From Sulfurivirga caldicuralii (GTDB taxonomy: Bacteria > Pseudomonadota > Gammaproteobacteria > Thiomicrospirales > Thiomicrospiraceae), in NCBI RefSeq assembly GCF_900141795.1, contig NZ_FSRE01000003.1, positions 1 to 64,000 of the forward strand: a DNA stretch of 64,000 nt, in the 5' to 3' direction. Numbering within the stretch: the first letter of the stretch is position 1; each line of letters starts with the position of its first letter. Shown here one piece after another: positions 56,459 to 64,000 of this stretch. The notes under the pieces are model-generated. The model was given only the letters and a program-made list of their open reading frames with translations. It searched no databases and was not told where the DNA came from. Position numbers and translations under genes: made by a program.

Positions 56459-59400
56459 TTACAGCAGCACCTTCTCCACCGCCCCGCCATTTTTCAGTTC
56501 GGCGAGGAACTGCGCCTTCCAGTCTTCCCCTTTCAGGAAGCGGGCCATCTCCACCACGATGTAGTCGCTCTTGAGGCCGGTGGCATCCTCGTAGCGATTC
56601 AGCCCCTGCTGACAGGCCGGACAGGCGGTCAACACCTTCACTTCATCCGGCTTCACCTTGTGGGCCTCGCCGGTCAGATCGGCTATGCCCTTGAACAGTT
56701 CCTGCTCCTTGCGGAAGCGCAGCTGATTGGAGATGTCTGGACGGCTTACAGCCAGGGTGCCCGCTTCGGCACAGCAGCGGTCGGTCAGTTCCACCTCGGT
56801 GCCCGCCATGAGCTGCTGCGCCACCTTGAGCGGGTCCTGCGTCTTGATGGGCGTATGACACGGATCGTGATACAGGTATTTCACGCCCGGCACATCCTCC
56901 ACCTTGTAGCCGCGCTCCAGCAGGAACTCGTGAATGTCCAGCATGCGGCAGCCCGGGAAGATGCGCTCGAACTCATACTTGAGCAGCTGATCGTAGCAGG
57001 TACCGCAGGAGACAATCACGGTGGTGATGTCCAGATAGTTGAGCGTATTGGCCACGCGATGAAACAGTGCGCGGTTTTCCGTGGTGATCTGCGCACCCTT
57101 GTGCTCCTGCCCCGCCGCCGTTTGCGGGTAGCCGCAGCACAGGTAGCCCGGCGGCAGAATGGTCTGCACGCCGGCGTCATACAGCATGGCGAGTGTGGCC
57201 AGACTCACCTGCGAGAACAGCCGCTCGGAGCCGCAGCCCGGGAAGTAGAACACCGCTTCCGCATCCTCGCTCACGTCCGGGCGGCGCAGGATGGGCACAT
57301 AGCGCGGATCTTCCAGCCCCAGCATGGCGCGCATGGGCGGTTCGTTAGGGCCGGTATTGAGCGGCTTGCGTACCAGATGCACCACCTGCTTTTGCACCGG
57401 CTGCGGCTTGTCGGATCGCTCCGGCAGCTCGGCCTGCACCGGCTTGATCAGCCCCAGCGCCTTGAAGACGTTGTAGCCCAGCCGCTGTGCCGTGGCGCCC
57501 CAGCCGATAAGGGTCTTGCGCAGCAGCTTGACGGTGCGTGGATCCTTGGCGTTCAGATAGAACAGCGCCGCCTTGGTCATCAGACCCATGCGCTTCTTGC
57601 CCATGCGGGTGAGGATGTTGCGCATGTGAATGGACACATCGCCAAAGTCGATGTCTACCGGACACGGCGTGGCACATTTGTGGCAGGTGGTGCAGTGATC
57701 GGCGATGTCGTTCATCTCGTCGAAATGGTGCAGCGAGATACCGCGGCGCGTTTGCTCCTCGTACAGGAACGCCTCAATCACCGCGCCAGTGCCGAGAATC
57801 TTGTTGCGCGGTGAATAGAGCAGGTTCGCCCGGGGTATGTGCGTCTGACACACCGGCTTGCACTTGCCGCAACGCAAACAGTGACGGATTTCGTTGTTGA
57901 GCGCATCCAGATCGGAGGCCTCAAGAATCAGCGCCTCCTGCTCCACCAGTGTCAGCGACGGCGTATAGGCCATCTCCAGGCTGGAGTCGGGCATCAGTTT
58001 GCCACGGTTGAACACATGGTTCGGGTCGATCCGGTTCTTGTATTCGACGAACTTCTCGACCTTCTCCGGTTCCAGATACTTGATCTTGGTCAGGCCGATG
58101 CCGTGCTCACCGGAAATGGCCCCGTCCAGCGACAGCGCCAGCTCCATCACGCGATCCACCACCTCGTCTGCCTTCTTGAGCATGGCGTAGTTGTCGGAGT
58201 GCACCGGGATATTGGTGTGCACGTTGCCGTCTCCGGCGTGCATGTGCAGCGCCACAAACAGGCGCACGTTCTTGAACTGGGCGTGAATGTCGCGCAGCCT
58301 CTTCAGGATCGGCTCAAAGTCGTAGCCGAGGAAGTTGTCGTGCACAAACGGCAGCACATCCTCGCGGAAGCGGGCGGTCAGATCGCGGCGCAGCAGCAGA
58401 TCCATGAGCGTATCGCCCTCACGGATTCTCGCCCGCGCCTTTTCCGGCAGCTGTTCGGCCAGTTTGGCAGCCGGGGTGTCGAAGTTGTCGCGATACAGCT
58501 GCCAGCGGGATCGCACGGTTTCCAAATGCGCGATGGCCAGCTGCACACGGTGCTGCACCAGATCCTCCACGTCGCCCTCGGTGGTTTCGATCGGTTCGTG
58601 CTGACGCAGCTCGGACGCATCGGAGCGCAGGTAGTCCAACTGGGCATCGAGGCAGCCCAGCTTGTTGTCCAGCGACAACTCGATATTGATCTTCTCGACG
58701 CCGGTGTTGTATTCATTCAGGCGCGCAAGCGGAATAACCACGTCCTCGTTGATCTTGAAGGCGTTGGTGTGCGCGGAAATGGCAGCGGTGCGTGAACGGT
58801 CCGCCCAGAACTTTCTGCGCGCCTCTTCGGTAATGGCGATAAAACCTTCGGCATTGCGCTTTTTCGCCATCTCAACGATCTCTTCCGCCGTCTTGGCCAC
58901 TTCGAAGCCGTTGTCGCCGGAGATGTCGCCCAGCAGAATCATCTTGGGCAGCTCGCGGCGATCCGCCTTGGTGTTGTACTTCACCGCCTTGATGTAGCGC
59001 TCGTCCAGATGCTCGAGACCGGAGAGCACCACGCCTTCGGCGCGTTTTTTCTCCATGAAGTCGGTGATCTCGACGATGGCCGGCACCGCCTGGCTCAGGT
59101 CGTGGCCAAAAAACTCCAGACAGAAGGTGCGCGTATAGGCCGGCATGCGGTGGAGGATAAAGCGGGCCGAGGTGATGATGCCGTCACAGCCCTCCTTCTG
59201 CGCCCCGGGCAGGCCAGCGAGGAACTTGTCGGTGACGTCCTTGCCCAGCCCGTGCTTGCGGAACATGCTGCCCGGCATTTCCAGAATGGTAGGCTCGCCA
59301 TCCTTGCTCATGCCGTCCGTCTTGAACCACTGCACCGAGAAGCGAACGGTTTCCTGATCGTGCAGCTTGCCCTGGTTGTGGTTCAGACGGGTCACTTCCA

Positions 59401-60328
59401 GCCAGCGCCCGTCGGGCATGACCATTTTCCAGCTGATGAGGTTGTCCAGCGTGGTGCCCCACAGCACCGCCTTCTTGCCGCCGGCGTTCATGGCAATATT
59501 GCCGCCGATGGTAGAGGCGTCCTGCGAGGTGGGATCCACCGCAAACACCCGCCCGTGGGCTTCCGCCACTTCGGAAACGCGGCGCGTCACCACGCCCGCT
59601 TCCACGTGCACGCTGTGCACCGTCACCGCTTCCAGCCCCGGCAGCGGAATCTCTTCCACCGGGCCGATATATTCCAGTTTTTCGGTATTGATCACCGCGG
59701 TATTGGGCACCAGCGGCACGGCAGAGCCGGTGTAGCCCGTGCCGCCGCCACGGGGAATGATGGTCAGCCCCAGCTCGATGCACGCCTGCACGATGGGCGC
59801 CACCTCCGCTTCCGTATCCGGGCTAATCACTACCAGCGGCAGCTCCACACGCCAGTCGGTGGCATCGGTGGCGTGGCTGATGCGCGCCAGACCGGAGAAG
59901 TCCACATTGTCGGCACGGGTGACCTTTTTCAGACGCTTGAGAATCTTCTCCCGCAGCGCGGCCTGCTCGGGGAACCAGGCCTCGAACTCATCCACGGCAC
60001 GCTCGATCTTGCGCAGCAGCCGCTCCGCTTCCTCGTTGCCGTTGAGGCGCTTTTCCACCTGCTTGAGGCGATGACGCAGTGCCTGAATCAGTTGCGCACG
60101 GCGCTTTTCGTTCTCGATCAAGTCATCCTGCAGGTAGGGATTGCGCGTCACCACCCACATGTCGCCCAGCACTTCGAACAGCATTTTTGCGGAACGACCG
60201 GTACGGCGCTGGCCGCGCAGATGCTCGATCACCTGCCAGCCCTCCTCGCCCAGAAAACGCTGCACGATTTCCCGATCGGAAAACGAGGTGTAGTTGTATG
60301 GAATTTCGCGGATACGTTGCTGTGTCAT
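56459..60328 (-). CDS. Giant FAD/FMN-binding oxidoreductase with Fe-S and CCG domains
   Basis: This 1289-residue protein is a fusion. An N-terminal DUF3683-type domain ([18 protein letters not shown]) is followed by an FAD-binding PCMH domain ([16 protein letters not shown]) and an FAD-oxidase C domain ([28 protein letters not shown]). Two 4Fe-4S motifs ([11 protein letters not shown] and [12 protein letters not shown]) and two cysteine-rich CCG-like domains ([36 protein letters not shown]) complete it. The layout resembles GlcD-GlcF or D-lactate dehydrogenases that reduce quinone; the substrate is not known. The start at ATG 60328 (MTQQRIRE) has AGGCG upstream. Confidence 0.92.
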   Translation of the reverse strand: MTQQRIREIPYNYTSFSDREIVQRFLGEEGWQVIEHLRGQRRTGRSAKMLFEVLGDMWVVTRNPYLQDDLIENEKRRAQLIQALRHRLKQVEKRLNGNEEAERLLRKIERAVDEFEAWFPEQAALREKILKRLKKVTRADNVDFSGLARISHATDATDWRVELPLVVISPDTEAEVAPIVQACIELGLTIIPRGGGTGYTGSAVPLVPNTAVINTEKLEYIGPVEEIPLPGLEAVTVHSVHVEAGVVTRRVSEVAEAHGRVFAVDPTSQDASTIGGNIAMNAGGKKAVLWGTTLDNLISWKMVMPDGRWLEVTRLNHNQGKLHDQETVRFSVQWFKTDGMSKDGEPTILEMPGSMFRKHGLGKDVTDKFLAGLPGAQKEGCDGIITSARFILHRMPAYTRTFCLEFFGHDLSQAVPAIVEITDFMEKKRAEGVVLSGLEHLDERYIKAVKYNTKADRRELPKMILLGDISGDNGFEVAKTAEEIVEMAKKRNAEGFIAITEEARRKFWADRSRTAAISAHTNAFKINEDVVIPLARLNEYNTGVEKINIELSLDNKLGCLDAQLDYLRSDASELRQHEPIETTEGDVEDLVQHRVQLAIAHLETVRSRWQLYRDNFDTPAAKLAEQLPEKARARIREGDTLMDLLLRRDLTARFREDVLPFVHDNFLGYDFEPILKRLRDIHAQFKNVRLFVALHMHAGDGNVHTNIPVHSDNYAMLKKADEVVDRVMELALSLDGAISGEHGIGLTKIKYLEPEKVEKFVEYKNRIDPNHVFNRGKLMPDSSLEMAYTPSLTLVEQEALILEASDLDALNNEIRHCLRCGKCKPVCQTHIPRANLLYSPRNKILGTGAVIEAFLYEEQTRRGISLHHFDEMNDIADHCTTCHKCATPCPVDIDFGDVSIHMRNILTRMGKKRMGLMTKAALFYLNAKDPRTVKLLRKTLIGWGATAQRLGYNVFKALGLIKPVQAELPERSDKPQPVQKQVVHLVRKPLNTGPNEPPMRAMLGLEDPRYVPILRRPDVSEDAEAVFYFPGCGSERLFSQVSLATLAMLYDAGVQTILPPGYLCCGYPQTAAGQEHKGAQITTENRALFHRVANTLNYLDITTVIVSCGTCYDQLLKYEFERIFPGCRMLDIHEFLLERGYKVEDVPGVKYLYHDPCHTPIKTQDPLKVAQQLMAGTEVELTDRCCAEAGTLAVSRPDISNQLRFRKEQELFKGIADLTGEAHKVKPDEVKVLTACPACQQGLNRYEDATGLKSDYIVVEMARFLKGEDWKAQFLAELKNGGAVEKVLL

Positions 60329-60354
60329 GGTTCGCCTGCTTGTTATTAACTCAA

Positions 60355-60373
60355 AAAGCCCCATGTGGGGCTT
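60355..60373 (-). terminator. Terminator after der
   Basis: Stem AAGCCCCA/TGGGGCTT with a 2-base loop and a TTTTTGAG tail on the minus strand. A second hairpin, CCACGCC/GGCGTGG, lies at 60381-60396. Repeat copy 7 is between these and the der stop. Confidence 0.75.
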
Positions 60374-60410
60374 CCTGCATCCACGCCACGGCGTGGGAAA
60401 ATTTCGACTT

Positions 60411-60433
60411 TGAAAAAGTCGGGGACCCCCCTT
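60411..60433 (+). repeat. Dispersed repeat copy 7 (after the der stop)
   Basis: TGAAAAAGTCGGGGACCCCC continues CTT on the plus strand, ending within the der stop codon (60433-60435). The left half forms a 7-bp hairpin with the preceding CGACTTT (60405-60411). On the der strand it reads TAA, A, GGGGGGTCCCCGACTTTTT. Confidence 0.85.
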
Positions 60434-61878
60434 TATTTGCCCCGTTTCTTGCGCTGGAGTGCCTTTTTCTTCTGTTTCACGAATGCCATCAGCTTGCGCT
60501 TGCGGCGAATCTGCCGCTCGCTGAGTTTGGTGCGCTTGCCCTCAAAGGGATTGTCGGTGACGCGGTATTCGATCTTCACCGGCGTACCCTCCCAGCCAAA
60601 GGCCTTGCGGAACACGTTGGTCAGGTAGCGGGTATAGTGCTGCGGCACGCGGTCCACCATGTTGCCGTGAATAACCACCGTGGGCGGGTTGATACCACCC
60701 AGATGCGCATAGCGCATCTTGATACGGCGGCCACTGACCATGGGCGGTTGGTGTTCCAGCAGCGCCTGCTGCAGCACGCGGTTCAGCTCGCTGGTGGACA
60801 CCCGCGTGGTGGCCGCTTTATAAACCTGCCGAATCATGTCGAACAGGTTGCCCACGCCAGTGCCGTGCAGCGCCGAGATGAAATGGCGCGGCGCAAAATC
60901 GGCAAACTGCAGCTTCAGGTCCAGGTCCGCCTTGACCTGCCTGCGCTGATCCGGATCCAGGTTATCCCACTTGTTGATGGCGATAATCAGGCCACGCCCG
61001 CTTTCCAGCGCGTGGCCCAGCAAGGTCTGATCCTGATCGGTGATCCCTTCCGATCCATCGATCACCAGCACCACCACATGGGCCTGATCCATGGCCTCGA
61101 TGGCCTTGATAACGCTGAACTTCTCGATCTTGTCGTAAACCTTCTTGCGCCGCCGCACCCCGGCGGTATCGATCAGAGTGTACTTGACCCCGTCCCGCTC
61201 GAAGGGCACGCGAATGCTGTCACGGGTGGTGCCCGGCATGTCGTAGGCCACCACCCGCTCTTCTCCGATCATGCGGTTAATGAGCGTGGACTTGCCCACA
61301 TTGGGGCGACCCACCACCGCCACACGGATGCCGCTGTCGTCATCCGGTTCGGGGGCCTCGTCCTCGTCAGCCTTCGGCGCGACGATTTCGAGGATATAGT
61401 CAATGGCCTCGCGCACATGATCGCCGTGCTCGGCGGAAATCACCAGCGGCTCGCCCAGTCCCAGCTGATAGAACTCGGCCTTGACCACATCGGGATCACG
61501 CCCTTCCGCCTTGTTCACCAACACATAAATCGGCTTGTGGGCGAACTTCTGCCGCAACATGGCGGCAATCTGCTCATCTGCGGGCGTGAGACCGGCCTGC
61601 CCATCCACCAGAAACAGAATGACGTCGGCTTCTTCCAGCGCCGCGATCACCTGCTGTTCCATCAGTGGATTAACGCCCGCCTCCTCCCCGCTGAGGCCAC
61701 CGGTATCCACCACGATATAGGGATACTTGCCCACCTTGCCGGTGCCATACTGGCGATCACGGGTCAGACCCGGATAATCGGCCACAATGGCATCCCGACT
61801 CTTGGTGAGCCGGTTGAACAGGGTGGACTTGCCCACATTGGGACGGCCCACCAGTGCCACCACGGGTTTTCTACTCAT
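60433..61878 (-). CDS. der: Ribosome biogenesis GTPase Der (EngA)
   Basis: Der is the tandem-G-domain GTPase required for 50S assembly. The 481-residue protein has two G1 motifs ([14 protein letters not shown] near residue 9 and [14 protein letters not shown] near residue 193), DTGGLSGEE and DTAGVRRR as G3, VNKAEG and INKWDN as G4, and a KH-like C-domain. A Lys/Arg-rich tail ends it. An acidic linker ([13 protein letters not shown]) joins the G domains. It overlaps bamB by 8 bases. Confidence 0.96.
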   Translation of the reverse strand: MSRKPVVALVGRPNVGKSTLFNRLTKSRDAIVADYPGLTRDRQYGTGKVGKYPYIVVDTGGLSGEEAGVNPLMEQQVIAALEEADVILFLVDGQAGLTPADEQIAAMLRQKFAHKPIYVLVNKAEGRDPDVVKAEFYQLGLGEPLVISAEHGDHVREAIDYILEIVAPKADEDEAPEPDDDSGIRVAVVGRPNVGKSTLINRMIGEERVVAYDMPGTTRDSIRVPFERDGVKYTLIDTAGVRRRKKVYDKIEKFSVIKAIEAMDQAHVVVLVIDGSEGITDQDQTLLGHALESGRGLIIAINKWDNLDPDQRRQVKADLDLKLQFADFAPRHFISALHGTGVGNLFDMIRQVYKAATTRVSTSELNRVLQQALLEHQPPMVSGRRIKMRYAHLGGINPPTVVIHGNMVDRVPQHYTRYLTNVFRKAFGWEGTPVKIEYRVTDNPFEGKRTKLSERQIRRKRKLMAFVKQKKKALQRKKRGK

Positions 61879-63064
61879 GCGTCGTCAACTGAAAGCGATA
61901 TTGCGACAGATAGCCCTCGCCATCGATCACGTACACATCATCGCCAAGCGGCAGCACCTTCACCACCGGCGCACTGTGATGACTATAGCGACCGACAAGA
62001 CTGCCGGTGGTCGGATCTACAACATGCAGCAGTCCCTTCTCATCACCAAACACCACCTTGTCGTGCCAGACAGCCAGATCGGTCAGTTCGCGGTACTTCA
62101 GCTCGCTGTTCTGCCACACCGGCGTGCCGGTAATCAGGTCAAAGGCGTGCAGCACATCGTCATCATCCACGGCGATCAGTTTGCCAGCCACCAAGGCCAT
62201 GTCGCGGTAGGTGGAGAAATCCTTTACCCAGTAGAGCTGACCAGTGGCCGGATCCAGCGCCGCCAGCTTGCCGTGGAAGCCGCCCACAAACAGGCGCCCG
62301 GCATACAGGTGCGGCCGCGCCTGAATATCCACCATGCGCTCCAGATCGGTACGTCCTTTCGGCGTGGCAATGCGCTGCTGCCACAGGCCGACACCATTTT
62401 CCAGCGCCAGTCCTTCCACCAGGCCATTTTCCCACGCCACAAACAGACGGGAGCCGGCCACGGTAACCGCCGGCTCGCCCTGCAGGGCCAAAGCCGGCGC
62501 CTCGTGCTCGACCTGCCAGACGATGTCACCATCACCGAGACGTATTGCGTAGAGCTTGCTGTCGAGAGTGCGCACCAGCAGCCAATCACCGGCAACGACC
62601 ATGTCGGCATCCACGGAGCTGCTCAGCTGCTTCTGCCAGCGCACATGACCATCCACCGGATCCATGGCCACCAGCTTGCCCGAAGCTGTGCCTACATAGA
62701 GCCTGTCATTGGCCAGCACCGGACCGGACAGCACCGGCGAAGGCAGTTTCACCTGCCAGGCTACCTGATCATCCCAGCTGGGCTTGTCGCTGCGGTAAAA
62801 GGCGGTGACAAGACCATTGGGCATGCCAAGAAACACATAACGATCGCTTTCCGCCACGCCCAGTCCTTCCGCATCCGCACCGTTAAGGGGGGCGTAATAC
62901 TGGGTCCAGTTCATGGTGGCATTGAGACGGTTGTCGATCTGTTTCAGGGCCACCGGCTGCGGCGCACGGGCGGGCTCCAGAAAGAAGTCGCCCACTTTCT
63001 TGAAGCTGCACCCGCTTAAAAACAAAAGCGCCAGCAGGCTGGCGCTCAGGGCAATTCGTCTCAT
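61871..63064 (-). CDS. bamB: Outer-membrane assembly lipoprotein BamB
   Basis: BamB is a lipoprotein of the BAM complex; its eight-bladed beta-propeller contacts BamA. The 397-residue precursor has the lipobox LFLSGC at about residue 19, and repeated PQQ-type blades such as [40 protein letters not shown] and [20 protein letters not shown]. The order yfgM-bamB-der is conserved in gammaproteobacteria. It overlaps both neighbours, by 8 bases with der and 4 with yfgM. Confidence 0.94.
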   Translation of the reverse strand: MRRIALSASLLALLFLSGCSFKKVGDFFLEPARAPQPVALKQIDNRLNATMNWTQYYAPLNGADAEGLGVAESDRYVFLGMPNGLVTAFYRSDKPSWDDQVAWQVKLPSPVLSGPVLANDRLYVGTASGKLVAMDPVDGHVRWQKQLSSSVDADMVVAGDWLLVRTLDSKLYAIRLGDGDIVWQVEHEAPALALQGEPAVTVAGSRLFVAWENGLVEGLALENGVGLWQQRIATPKGRTDLERMVDIQARPHLYAGRLFVGGFHGKLAALDPATGQLYWVKDFSTYRDMALVAGKLIAVDDDDVLHAFDLITGTPVWQNSELKYRELTDLAVWHDKVVFGDEKGLLHVVDPTTGSLVGRYSHHSAPVVKVLPLGDDVYVIDGEGYLSQYRFQLTTHE

Positions 63065-63714
63065 GAACGGTCCTCGGTCAAGTCATCCAATTGCAGCTGG
63101 GCCAGTTGCTTGAGGCCCACATCGGCCTTGTCGTTGTTCTGCACGGCTGCGAAGGCTTCACTCGCCCCCTTCAGGTCGCCTTTGAACAGGGCGATTTCGC
63201 CCCGCACATAGTCATAAAGTGCTCGGCTCTCTGCCGCCAGCCCCGCGACGGCGACATGCTTCAACTGCGCCTGCGCCTCGTCAAACTGGCTGGCATCCGC
63301 CAGCAGTCGCGCGGCGCGCAGATGGGCAATATCCTTCATGCCGGTTTCCGGCGCATGCTCGGTCACCCAGCCCAGCTGTTCCAATGCGCCTTTCAGATCC
63401 TTTTCTTCTTCATACAGCCAGGCAGCCAACAGCAATGCGGCACCGGACGCATAGGGGCTGTTTGGATGCTCGGCCATCAGCTTGCGAGCCTCGCGGGCCA
63501 CCTCCTTGAACTGGCCCTGCGCCGCCTTCATCTGCAGGATTTCAAAGGTAGCGGAGGCATTCACCGCCTTGGCGTACTGCACCTGCTGCCAGTAGTTCCA
63601 GCCGGTTACGGCCGCCAGCGCCACAATCACCGCCAGCAGCAGCTGCTTGCCATTCTCGTGCCACCAGCGCTTGATGGCTTCCCACTGTTCTTCGTCGGTT
63701 TCGTAACGACTCAT
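63061..63714 (-). CDS. yfgM: YfgM-like ancillary SecYEG translocon subunit
   Basis: YfgM is a single-pass membrane protein with a periplasmic TPR domain that links SecYEG to periplasmic chaperones. The 217-residue protein has a short cytoplasmic start (YETDEEQWEAIKRWWHENGK), one membrane segment (QLLLAVIVALAAVTGWNYW) and helical repeats after it, for example SPYASGAALLLAAWLYEEEK. It lies 35 bases after hisS and 4 bases into bamB. Confidence 0.92.
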   Translation of the reverse strand: MSRYETDEEQWEAIKRWWHENGKQLLLAVIVALAAVTGWNYWQQVQYAKAVNASATFEILQMKAAQGQFKEVAREARKLMAEHPNSPYASGAALLLAAWLYEEEKDLKGALEQLGWVTEHAPETGMKDIAHLRAARLLADASQFDEAQAQLKHVAVAGLAAESRALYDYVRGEIALFKGDLKGASEAFAAVQNNDKADVGLKQLAQLQLDDLTEDRS

Positions 63715-63749
63715 CGCCTGTTCCTTTTAAAAGTCAATGCGGTGAAAGT

Positions 63750-64000
63750 TTAGCGCAAATAGCAGCCCATAATGCCGCCAAGGTGATCCGCCAGCTCGTC
63801 CCAGCTCACCACTTCCTGCTCACCCTGTCCGCGCAGCGGCTTGACCCCGGCGATTCGGCTTTCCACTTCTTCGTCGCCCAGCACTACTGCATAGGCGGCA
63901 CCGGACTTGTCTGCCTTCTTGAACTGGCTCTTGAAGCTGCCGCCGCCACAGTTGAGCTGAACATTCAGACCCGGCAGCTGTTCGCGCAGCTGTTCTGCCA
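63750..64000 (-). CDS. hisS: Histidyl-tRNA synthetase, C-terminal end (partial)
   Basis: Only the last 83 or so codons are inside the window; the gene continues past 64000. They encode the HisRS anticodon-binding domain end: [20 protein letters not shown], then [15 protein letters not shown] and [15 protein letters not shown], with stop TAA at 63750-63752. HisRS charges tRNA-His. The order hisS-yfgM-bamB-der is the usual gammaproteobacterial one. Confidence 0.93.
   Translation of the reverse strand, partial: AEQLREQLPGLNVQLNCGGGSFKSQFKKADKSGAAYAVVLGDEEVESRIAGVKPLRGQGEQEVVSWDELADHLGGIMGCYLR

Noticed and set aside
60079-62133. Long plus-strand frame opposite der
   Set aside because: It mirrors the der coding sequence and shows no family features; der, bamB and yfgM explain the region.
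62990-63010. KKVGDFF in BamB, which resembles the repeat-coded KVGDPP peptide
   Set aside because: The DNA does not carry the 16-bp core (AAGAAAGTGGGCGAC versus AAAAGTCGGGGACC), so it is not a repeat copy.

Overview
This window is a compact, GC-rich stretch of ordinary bacterial chromosome. Most genes touch or overlap by 1 to 30 bases, and Shine-Dalgarno sites are common. Gene content and order point to a gammaproteobacterium: suf, znu, petABC, his-murA-mla, yrbG-kdsC-lptCAB-hpf, rpsP-rimM-trmD-rplS-xerD-dsbC, amgK-murU facing lptD-surA-pdxA-rsmA-apaH, ilvBHC, and hisS-yfgM-bamB-der. Several blocks follow the order I remember from pseudomonads and other gammaproteobacteria. A split YeeE/YedE transporter, a periplasmic DsrE-like protein and small c-type cytochromes fit a sulfur-metabolising Thiotrichales-like organism, but that placement is inference. 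No prophage, CRISPR array or intact insertion sequence was seen.

Layout. 1-311: degenerate tandem units with no gene. 312-7094 (minus): Fe-S assembly genes sufBCDS plus a small unknown gene, running on from znuA and a degenerate CobW-like gene. 7089-8613 (plus): znuCB. 8620-9598 (minus): a selO remnant, bolA and a DUF302 protein. 9716-9970 (plus): ferredoxin. 10077-14049 (minus): radA and the cytochrome bc1 operon. 14176-24659 (minus): a 14-gene run made of a DUF72-like gene, mlaFEDCB, a YadGH-like ABC exporter, ibaG, murA, hisG, hisD, hisC and a Nif3-like gene. 24731-29968 (plus): yrbG, kdsC, lptCAB, hpf, mgtE. 30050-33683 (minus): dsbC, xerD, rplS, trmD, rimM, rpsP. 33822-35794 (plus): lipA and hslO. 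35912-39655 (minus): tpm, yaaA, a small lipoprotein, a HicA-like protein, murU and amgK. 39696-47041 (plus): lptD, surA, pdxA, rsmA, apaH, an unknown membrane protein, tRNA-Arg and a DsrE-like protein. 47115-51013 (minus): ilvC, ilvH, ilvB, orn. 51068-53667 (plus): an M48 protease, phhB, rsgA. 53799-56146: a small membrane protein, the YeeE/YedE pair and two cytochromes c. 56152-56387: a MITE-like element. 56459-64000 (minus): a giant FAD/Fe-S oxidoreductase, der, bamB, yfgM and the 3' end of hisS.

Functional themes are Fe-S biogenesis (suf, ibaG, bolA, ferredoxin, Nif3-like, lipA as a client), zinc import, envelope assembly (mla, lpt, kdsC, murA, amgK/murU, surA, bamB), respiration (bc1, cytochromes c) and histidine and branched-chain amino-acid synthesis.

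The most unusual signal is a dispersed repeat with an invariant 16-bp core, AAAAGTCGGGGACCCC. It occurs seven times in 64 kb on both strands. Three copies are read in frame inside conserved genes (the CobW-like gene, mlaB, amgK), and three sit just after the stop codons of radA, rsgA and der. Other notable points are an Hsp33 lacking two of its four zinc cysteines, a palindromic ATGCAT that serves as the start of both znuA and znuC, a selO remnant, and a 236-bp MITE-like element with CTTA direct repeats.
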